Shown piece after piece: positions 1 to 4,617 of a DNA stretch of 12,553 nucleotides. The stretch comes from Chlamydiota bacterium (GTDB lineage: Bacteria; Auribacterota; UBA3054; B51-G9). The first letter of the stretch is position 1; each line of letters begins with the position of its first letter. Under the pieces are notes generated by a model. That model searched no databases. It saw nothing but the letters and a program-made list of their open reading frames with translations, and had not been told where the DNA came from. Made by a program: the position numbers and the translations under genes. The stretch spans positions 1 through 12,553 of the forward strand of contig JAUVKG010000033.1 of assembly GCA_030596365.1 (NCBI GenBank), written 5' to 3'.

Positions 1-113
1 AAGATGTCTTCCTGATGAAGTATTTGACATGGTTCTGTAGCTATGCTTTTTGCAAGGCATCTCAGCTTATCCATATCTCTGACTTTAGCTTTGATTTCAA
101 TATTGTATGGCAA
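1..113 (-). CDS. CYTH-domain protein (CyaB-like class IV adenylate cyclase / triphosphatase family), 5' part only
   Basis: The minus strand from 113 to the window edge encodes 37 residues beginning MPYNIEIKAKVRDMDKL and ending HQEDI. This matches the N-terminus typical of CyaB-type CYTH proteins: an N-x-E-I-K-A-K first strand carrying the acidic/basic residues of the tunnel fold, then a helix, then an H-Q-x-D segment. Family members bind triphosphate substrates with divalent metal (class IV adenylate cyclase, thiamine triphosphatase, inorganic triphosphatase). Which substrate this one uses cannot be told from the fragment. The start is TTG at 113-111: an in-frame TGA lies two codons upstream, and GGAG sits six bases before the TTG, an ideal Shine-Dalgarno spacing. 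No ATG is available at the N-terminus. The rest of the gene is beyond the window. It follows an attC-like structure (145-239), so it could be a cassette gene. Confidence 0.72.
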   Translation of the reverse strand, partial: MPYNIEIKAKVRDMDKLRCLAKSIATEPCQILHQEDI

Positions 114-430
114 ATTTCACTCCATATTTATGCCGTCGTTGCGGCGCTAACGTCTGAACTGAGCAGCGACACAAAAAACAGTTGCACAAGCCGTCGCGCC
201 CCGCGTATGCTGGGGTCTGCTCCAGTGATTTTGTTATTTGTTAAAATTCTTTTAACTTTTTACTTGAGAGTTGAAAATTCGGAGTTGGAACTTTTCTAAC
301 ACCATTTCGGAAATAACATTTAACTTATATATAATATACAGAATACTAAAAAATTATATATTTTTACTCTCGCCTAACGAAGTAACGTGTATTCCCACAT
401 AAATTCTCCTTTAAGCCAGTATCCAATATG
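114..430. other. Intergenic region between glycoside hydrolase and CYTH genes
   Basis: These 317 bp hold the attC-like element (145-239) and the start of the direct repeat at 424. The rest, 240-423, is very AT-rich and shows no convincing gene, tRNA or terminator. On the minus strand GGAG precedes an ATG at 400-398, but that frame stops after eight codons (MWEYTLLR), so it is either chance or a leader/remnant. A GTTAGGC heptamer at 378-372 (minus) matches the integron core consensus, but no pairing arms are visible beside it. Confidence 0.5.
145..239 (-). other. attC-like recombination site (candidate integron cassette site)
   Basis: Read on the minus strand, this 95-bp element starts with a core ending TAAC (236-233), then AAAATC, then ACTGGAGCAG. 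It ends with CTGCTCAGT, TCAGAC and GTTAGCG (151-145). The arms pair as TAAC/GTTA, six unpaired bases on each side, ACT/AGT, one bulged base (223), then GAGCAG/CTGCTC. A bulged base in the 5' arm, a six-base unpaired spacer and terminal AAC/GTT cores are the layout of integron attC sites. The ~50 bases between the arms form further small hairpins (GCGAC/GTCGC and CCCC/GGGG), like a variable terminal structure. Against it: GTTAGCG and AAATAAC fit the GTTRRRY/RYYYAAC consensus only partly, the bulged base on the strand that would recombine is C rather than the usual G, and only one site is visible. It is more GC-rich than its surroundings. Confidence 0.42.
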
Positions 431-483
431 TCACAGAGGGGATTTATCTGACACTTGACACCTGATCACGGCGTTCTTTGCCT
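424..483. repeat. Direct repeat flanking the glycoside hydrolase gene, copy 1
   Basis: A 31-bp block (424-454, key part CACAGAGGGGATTTATCTG) matches 2091-2121 at 30 of 31 positions. It is followed by one extra heptamer TTGACAC (455-461), then CTGATCACGG (462-471), identical to 2122-2131, and CGTTCTTTGCCT (472-483), which matches 2174-2185 with one mismatch. Compared with copy 2 it has one more TTGACAC unit and lacks the six heptamers at 2132-2173. It contains the 3' end and stop codon of the glycoside hydrolase. Confidence 0.9.
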
Positions 484-2062
484 GTGCCATTGGACAGTAA
501 TCATCGACAACAACTCTTCTTTTCTCCTTGTTTATTCTCTCATATTCCCGAAAGGCTGGCCGCAGACTAAAGTTGCTGTTGACTATGCCGTAATTGTGTC
601 CAGTGTAATTTGGGAAAGTATACCAGAAGATCTTGTCAACCTTTGGGTGTTTGATAAGTTGTGTATAGGTGTTCCTGAGGATCTTTGCCTGATCCTTCAA
701 TTGAGCAGGATCAGAGCCCTTCGTGTCCATACCAATCTCTGTAAGCCAAATTTGCTTATCTCCATCCCCATTCTTCAGCATTATTTCATAGGCACAATTG
801 ATCTTGTCGATTGACTCGACTGTGCTGAATTCCGGATCTCCTGAATAGGGATGCATCGCGAATATATCGAAGTAGTTCGCTATTCCATTGTTGTAGAGCT
901 TCTGTAGCGCGTGTTCTTCTGCACCTGGCCGCAAGCGCCATACATGAATACCATCAAATGCTAAGCCGCCAAGTATCACACGATTTTCTGGGTTAACCTT
1001 CTTCAGTTCTATATAGGCTGTTTTGAGGAACTTTGCATATTTTTTCAGATCTGATTTCCAGAAAATCCAATCAATCTCGTTGTATATCTCCCAGTAGTTG
1101 ATCCTGTCCCCGTACCTGTTCGCCATCATCGAAACATGAGCTCGCCAATCAACTGCGGTTGTTGGGGAGTATGCCCACGAATCCTTCTCGCCAGGCGCCT
1201 CTGACGCCCACGAAGGTGGTGCTCCCAGCTGCAGGTATACTTTTATTTTCTCTTGAAGAGCTAACTCGATGATGAGATCTAATCTGTCAATAACTTTCTG
1301 CTTATTCTTGCCTCTGAAGGGTTCTATCTGGTTCCAGTGAGCACCTACCCTTATCCACTGGATTCCTGCTTTAGCAAGATTCCTTATGCTTTGGCGGACT
1401 TGTTCGTCCGTGAAGCCCGGCTCACCCCAACTGGGCAACCGGAGGAAATGTGTTCCGATACCGTAAGGTTCATAGTTAGGCGAGGGAATCGTTGTGCCTT
1501 CTGCCTGAAGATCAATGCCAGGCAGTTGCTTTATTGAAATATCGTCGAGGACGACAGAAGCGGTTCCGTTTATACCAAAGTGTATACGGTAGTCGTTGAC
1601 TCCAGTGGGGAGCACAATGTTCATCTTGTGGGTGCTAATAGGTTTCGGGCATTCCCGCCACGGTAACCATCCCTTGTCAGGTCCCTGCGCCTGCTCCGAT
1701 CTGGCCAACATGTAGAAGAACGAATCAGAGCCTTTCAGTTCACAAGATGCGTATTTGAATGAGATCTCGTAACGTTTGCCTCCTTGCATTGATACTCCGT
1801 TCGTATGTGTTACGAACAGGTCAAGCCACTTTTCGTTGGCTTTGGTTGTACTCAGGCGCAAAGAAGCCTTGCCGAAAATGGATTCGCCAGAGTTCGTAAT
1901 GATTTCACAGTAATTCGACCGAACCCAATGGGCGGCTTGGTGGCCTTCAAAATCAAACAGTGCGACCATGATTGGATTTGTGGCCATCCGCTGTGTATGG
2001 CAACACCCTGAAACAAATACGCATATCCAAGCAATAAATATGATATATGTTACGGTTTTCAT
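431..2062 (-). CDS. Lipoprotein glycoside hydrolase, clan GH-A type (GH39/GH5-like), with N-terminal carbohydrate-binding-like module
   Basis: This 543-residue protein is predicted to be exported and lipid-anchored: K2, a hydrophobic stretch 4-18 and a lipobox V-S-G-C with Cys20. Residues about 33-180 look like a beta-sandwich carbohydrate-binding module (CBM4/9-like: DFEG start, VVLDDISI end). Residues about 198-512 form a TIM-barrel hydrolase. WEIYNEID supplies the probable acid/base Glu329, and IWLTEIG the probable nucleophile Glu442, 113 residues apart as in clan GH-A retaining enzymes. The substrate is not readable; with polysaccharide genes nearby, trimming or releasing an exopolysaccharide is plausible. 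The ATG at 2062 has AAGGA five bases upstream, and TATAAT lies at 2090-2085 (minus). The last ~20 residues (from about 524) come from the adjacent repeat block rather than a conserved fold. By eye the gene is more GC-rich than its neighbours, and it lies between direct repeats, suggesting separate acquisition. Confidence 0.88.
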   Translation of the reverse strand: MKTVTYIIFIAWICVFVSGCCHTQRMATNPIMVALFDFEGHQAAHWVRSNYCEIITNSGESIFGKASLRLSTTKANEKWLDLFVTHTNGVSMQGGKRYEISFKYASCELKGSDSFFYMLARSEQAQGPDKGWLPWRECPKPISTHKMNIVLPTGVNDYRIHFGINGTASVVLDDISIKQLPGIDLQAEGTTIPSPNYEPYGIGTHFLRLPSWGEPGFTDEQVRQSIRNLAKAGIQWIRVGAHWNQIEPFRGKNKQKVIDRLDLIIELALQEKIKVYLQLGAPPSWASEAPGEKDSWAYSPTTAVDWRAHVSMMANRYGDRINYWEIYNEIDWIFWKSDLKKYAKFLKTAYIELKKVNPENRVILGGLAFDGIHVWRLRPGAEEHALQKLYNNGIANYFDIFAMHPYSGDPEFSTVESIDKINCAYEIMLKNGDGDKQIWLTEIGMDTKGSDPAQLKDQAKILRNTYTQLIKHPKVDKIFWYTFPNYTGHNYGIVNSNFSLRPAFREYERINKEKRRVVVDDYCPMAQAKNAVIRCQVSDKSPL

Positions 2063-2090
2063 TTTTCCTTTATCGAACTATATAATTATA

Positions 2091-2185
2091 CAATATGCCA
2101 CAGAGGGGATTTATCTGACACCTGATCACGGACCACGGACCACGGATTACGGATTACGGATTACGGATTACGTCGTTCTCTGCCT
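2091..2185. repeat. Direct repeat flanking the glycoside hydrolase gene, copy 2, with expanded heptamer array
   Basis: The conserved 31-bp left block (2091-2121) and CTGATCACGG (2122-2131) match copy 1 at 424-471. They are followed by exactly 42 extra bases (2132-2173, six heptamers) before CGTTCTCTGCCT (2174-2185), which resumes the match to copy 1. The block fills most of the gap between the sulfotransferase and the glycoside hydrolase and overlaps the last codons of the sulfotransferase. Confidence 0.9.
2129..2170. repeat. Tandem heptamer array, CGGACCA x2 then CGGATTA x4
   Basis: Six uninterrupted 7-bp units: two CGGACCA (2129-2142) and four perfect CGGATTA (2143-2170). On the minus strand the unit reads TAATCCG, so every CGGATTA copy carries TAA. 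The last copy (2168-2170) is the stop codon of the sulfotransferase. It is the expanded core of direct repeat copy 2. Confidence 0.93.
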
Positions 2186-2776
2186 ATAGAGATTTTTGTC
2201 AATTACATTCAACATTTCCTGTTGATTGAGAATTCCGCCGAGGAAAGCATTTACTTGTTCGCAGTAATTTTCCGGTGACTCAAGGATTTCATTATATTTA
2301 ACGTAAAGCACGTTAAAATTAGTTTTATTCTTGAGCTGCTTTTTTAATTTTTCGAGATGATTTCCATACATTTCAGCCATTTTATCATCCGATATTTTAT
2401 CCGTCTGTTCACCTCTCCTAATAAGCATTTTATGCTGAGAAGCAAGGATTTCATCGATGTTCCTCAACATAAAAATTACTTTGTAGGAATAATTGTCCGG
2501 TAAGTGCTGCAAAAGCATGGAAATGATTTTCACAACTTTTCCATAGGCATCAGGCAGCCAACCTTTATCAGTTTGCAACTGCTTAACGCGTTCGAATTCG
2601 TAATAACCTTTCGGGTTATCTTCGTCAGCGACTCTGATATTATCAATTAGAGGTGGCAATCCGCCTGCATCGAGCATTTTCATTATCATTGAAGTACCTG
2701 AACGAGGAAGTCCGGAAACAATGAAGATATATTTTTTTTGATTTTTGCCGAAAAGTTTAGAGAACAATTTCTTCAT
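2168..2776 (-). CDS. Sulfotransferase family protein (PAPS-dependent type)
   Basis: A soluble 202-residue protein. The 5'-phosphosulfate-binding loop is seen as SGLPRSGTSMIMKML (residues 21-35, core PRSGTS 24-29). A second motif, FMLRNIDEILASQHKML (102-118), matches the 3'-phosphate-binding strand and helix of sulfotransferases (R105, S113). The C-terminus VIDKNLYRQR resembles the usual end of small bacterial members of this family. The expected activity is sulfate transfer from PAPS to a hydroxyl group; a surface polysaccharide is the likely acceptor given the neighbouring genes, but this is inference. The ATG at 2776 lies only two bases past the MetF-like stop, so translation is probably coupled; no Shine-Dalgarno site is obvious. 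The stop codon and last residues lie in the heptamer array and repeat block. It is short for a sulfotransferase but complete in both cofactor motifs. Confidence 0.85.
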   Translation of the reverse strand: MKKLFSKLFGKNQKKYIFIVSGLPRSGTSMIMKMLDAGGLPPLIDNIRVADEDNPKGYYEFERVKQLQTDKGWLPDAYGKVVKIISMLLQHLPDNYSYKVIFMLRNIDEILASQHKMLIRRGEQTDKISDDKMAEMYGNHLEKLKKQLKNKTNFNVLYVKYNEILESPENYCEQVNAFLGGILNQQEMLNVIDKNLYRQRTT

Positions 2777-2778
2777 AT

Positions 2779-3561
2779 TTATAAATTAAGTTTAAGAATT
2801 TGTTTCTTTAAACCGAGAAAAGCAAAATATATTCCAAAATCCGGATAGTTTTCTCTTAATGCGTTGAAGTTATCAATAGGATCGTAATTTAATTCTTCTT
2901 CACTAAGTTCATATCCTACACATTCGGCTACAAGATCGATTCTTTTTGACATCCAGGCTTCAATGACAACCGGTATGCCCACAGATTTAAGCCAGTCGAT
3001 ATTTTCGTGTTTACGAATAACCGGCTGAGTAATAATGAATTCTGCCCCGGCCTCAATTTTTCTTTTCATTTTTTCGCGTTCGCTTTCCGCAGGTTCGTAA
3101 TGGTTATAAGCGACACCGAAGCGGAAGAAATCCGGATATTCACGTTTGATGTATTTAATCAATTCTACGGAAGTGATACAATTAACATCATAGCCAAGTT
3201 CTTCCGGTGAAAGTCGATGCAAGCGCTCATCTCCATCGCCACTAATGGCAAGAATATTTTTGACGCCGTTATCGACCATGGTTTTAAGAATTCTGTCAAA
3301 GTCATCTTTACGGTGAAAAGCATTAAGATGAATAAGCAGTCGCTCCGGTTTTATAGGCATTTCTGTAACTTCGATAGTTTCAAAAGCTTCGAAGGAAAGC
3401 AGTCCCATCGGATTATCAGTAATACATATTACAAAATCTTTATCGAGTGTTGCTTCGTATTTTGTAGCAAACTTTTCCAGGTCTTTGTCAATATCATCGC
3501 TTTTTTGTTTAGGTGTCATCACCTCATTGAAATATATTTTATTTTGAACTGAGTCAATCAT
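2779..3561 (-). CDS. Methylenetetrahydrofolate reductase-like protein (MetF family, divergent and short)
   Basis: At 260 residues it is shorter than typical MetF (about 290-300). It keeps family landmarks: FNEVMTPK near the N-terminus (Glu14 in the place of the catalytic Glu of the E-x-x-P-P segment), NILAISGDGD (Asp109 in the flavin/folate loop), FRFGVAYNHYEPAESEREK (147-165), and AGAEFIITQPV (Gln179, folate contact). The usual PP after the Glu is changed to TP, so it is a divergent member. MetF reduces methylene- to methyl-tetrahydrofolate in the cytoplasm. The next gene upstream encodes a methyl-tetrahydrofolate methyltransferase, so the pair would make and then pass on the methyl group, as in the methyl branch of the Wood-Ljungdahl pathway or in a split methionine synthase. 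The ATG at 3561 has GAGAGGG about six bases upstream. Actual reductase activity and electron partner are not established. Confidence 0.82.
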   Translation of the reverse strand: MIDSVQNKIYFNEVMTPKQKSDDIDKDLEKFATKYEATLDKDFVICITDNPMGLLSFEAFETIEVTEMPIKPERLLIHLNAFHRKDDFDRILKTMVDNGVKNILAISGDGDERLHRLSPEELGYDVNCITSVELIKYIKREYPDFFRFGVAYNHYEPAESEREKMKRKIEAGAEFIITQPVIRKHENIDWLKSVGIPVVIEAWMSKRIDLVAECVGYELSEEELNYDPIDNFNALRENYPDFGIYFAFLGLKKQILKLNL

Positions 3562-3575
3562 TTTACCCTCTCTTA

Positions 3576-3605
3576 TAGTTAGTTTTAGTTAGTTGATGTT
3601 AGTTT
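3576..3605. repeat. Three tandem 10-bp units (TAGTTAGTTT-like)
   Basis: Units TAGTTAGTTT (3576-3585), TAGTTAGTTG (3586-3595) and ATGTTAGTTT (3596-3605) stand in the leader of the MetF-like gene, 15 bp upstream of its ATG. Confidence 0.7.
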
Positions 3606-3610
3606 CCAAG

Positions 3611-3631
3611 GTCAAACGTCAAGCGCCAAAC
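3611..3631. repeat. Heptamer triplet GTCAAAC / GTCAAGC / GCCAAAC
   Basis: Three adjacent 7-bp units differing by one or two bases. The minus-strand unit GTTTGAC contains TGA. The period is the same as in the other arrays of the window, but with a unit sequence of its own. Confidence 0.65.
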
Positions 3632-3688
3632 CTTACCCGGCATGCGCCGAGCGCTTCGCGAACCCAAGCGTTCCAACAGCAGGAAATC

Positions 3689-3717
3689 AAATTTGTCCCG
3701 TATTTCGGGAGAAATTT
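3689..3717. repeat. Inverted repeat, TCCCG/CGGGA stem inside AAATTT arms
   Basis: AAATTT, G, TCCCG, a five-base loop, CGGGA, G, AAATTT: an 11-bp stem with one G-G mismatch on the plus strand (C-C on the minus strand). It shares the TTGTCCCG/CGGGA motif with the neighbouring inverted repeat at 3723-3756, so the two may belong to one palindromic element. Confidence 0.6.
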
Positions 3718-3722
3718 AATCA

Positions 3723-3756
3723 GTCGGGACACACGGTTAGTTAAAATTGTCCCGAC
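3723..3756 (-). terminator. Inverted repeat downstream of the methyltransferase; possible terminator
   Basis: GTCGGGACA (3723-3731) and TGTCCCGAC (3748-3756) form a perfect 9-bp stem with a 16-base loop, 11 bp beyond the stop of the methyltransferase. It is not followed by a clean T-run on the minus strand (TGATTAAATTT), so intrinsic termination is only possible, not shown. It could equally be an arm of a palindromic repeat. Confidence 0.35.
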
Positions 3757-3767
3757 AACGTCAAATC

Positions 3768-4574
3768 TTATATCTTTTCTGTACGGGCGGCGGATATATA
3801 ATCCATACAATATTCATCTTTACCGAGCATGGCAAGAGTGGCGAGCATAGCTCCCAGCATCCCATCGGCTGTATTATCAATAATAGCTCCATCAAGACCC
3901 GCTTGTATCAGCAGCACGAAGAAAGCTCTGTTCATATGGATGCGTCTTGGAACACCGTAAGAAACGTTGCTGAGGCCGACCATTGTGTGCATTTCAGGAT
4001 AATTTTCATGAATATATTTGATTCCCGCTATTGTATAAGCAACCTGTTCGGGGTTACTTGAAACCGGTTGTACAAGAGTGTCCATGTGAATCCGGTCGAG
4101 AGAAATGTTGTTTTCTTTCATTAATACAACAAGATTATCTACAACACGGATTCTTGCGTCAAGATCCGGCGGCATACCGTTGTCATCCATAGTAAGCGCG
4201 ATTGCGTGAGTATTATATTCAATAACAAGAGGAAGAGTATTTTCTATACGAGATTTTTCTCCGGTTATTGAATTAATAATAGTGCCCGGACGATTGCATA
4301 TTTCCAAACCTGCTTTCAGAGCATCCGGATTGGCTGAATCAAAAGAAATAGGAAGTTCAGTGGCTTTACTAACGAGTTCGGTAAGCCATATCATATCTTC
4401 GACTTCTTTAGATGGATCTCCTCCGGCGTTAATATCGATATGAGTAGCACCCATATGTTCTTGTTTTTTGACTTCATTGACAACGAAGTCGATATCGCGT
4501 TCCCAGATTCTTTCCCGCATTTTTTTGCGAGTCATATTTATACGTTCGGCGATAATAGTAATATTGCTCATCAT
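3768..4574 (-). CDS. Methyltetrahydrofolate:corrinoid methyltransferase (AcsE-like pterin-binding domain)
   Basis: A 268-residue soluble protein of the pterin-binding (DHPS-like) TIM-barrel family, very close in length to AcsE (about 262). Seen in order: IIAERINMTRKKM (7-19), HIDINAGG (45-52), SFDSANPDALKAGLE (77-91), NSITGEK (101-107), LTMDDNGMP (127-135), HMDTLVQPV (163-171), VGLSNVSYGVPRR (199-211). Asp79, Asn101 and Asp165 fall where the three pterin-contacting residues of Moorella AcsE lie. It should transfer the N5-methyl of methyl-tetrahydrofolate to a cobalamin protein (corrinoid iron-sulfur protein or a B12 domain), neither of which is in the window. Two adjacent ATGs are possible (4574 and 4571); GGAG lies 4 and 7 bases before them, so the second may be favoured. 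Next to a MetF-like gene this points to acetyl-CoA pathway or methionine synthesis. An MtrH/MtgA-type role on another methyl donor is less likely but not excluded. Confidence 0.88.
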   Translation of the reverse strand: MMSNITIIAERINMTRKKMRERIWERDIDFVVNEVKKQEHMGATHIDINAGGDPSKEVEDMIWLTELVSKATELPISFDSANPDALKAGLEICNRPGTIINSITGEKSRIENTLPLVIEYNTHAIALTMDDNGMPPDLDARIRVVDNLVVLMKENNISLDRIHMDTLVQPVSSNPEQVAYTIAGIKYIHENYPEMHTMVGLSNVSYGVPRRIHMNRAFFVLLIQAGLDGAIIDNTADGMLGAMLATLAMLGKDEYCMDYISAARTEKI

Positions 4575-4617
4575 AATTCTCCGTTAGTTTGTTAAATGTT
4601 GATAATATTATATAAGT

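Larger units (their letters stand above)
3562..3767. other. Structured 206-bp intergenic region
   Basis: This gap separates the methyltransferase from the MetF-like gene. In order it holds a 10-bp triplicate (3576-3605), a heptamer triplet (3611-3631), a GC-rich patch rich in small palindromes (3638-3670: CGGC-ATGC-GCCG, TTCGCGAA, CGCTT/AAGCG) and two larger inverted repeats (3689-3717 and 3723-3756). No coding sequence is convincing. The mixture suggests accumulated dispersed repeat elements, possibly also acting as transcription attenuators between the two genes. Confidence 0.55.

Noticed and set aside
15..299. Plus-strand frame of 94 codons at the left end
   Set aside because: It runs across the CYTH gene and the attC-like hairpin, lacks a ribosome-binding site and resembles no family.
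372..378. GTTAGGC (minus strand), a perfect match to the integron core consensus
   Set aside because: No complementary core or paired arms are found next to it, so a lone 7-mer is likely chance.
2129..2170. CRISPR array
   Set aside because: Units are only 7 bp with no spacers, and no cas gene is visible; the same applies to the array at 8581-8657.
424..2185. Insertion sequence or transposon around the hydrolase
   Set aside because: The flanking repeats are direct and heptamer-based, there are no terminal inverted repeats, and the enclosed gene is a hydrolase rather than a transposase.
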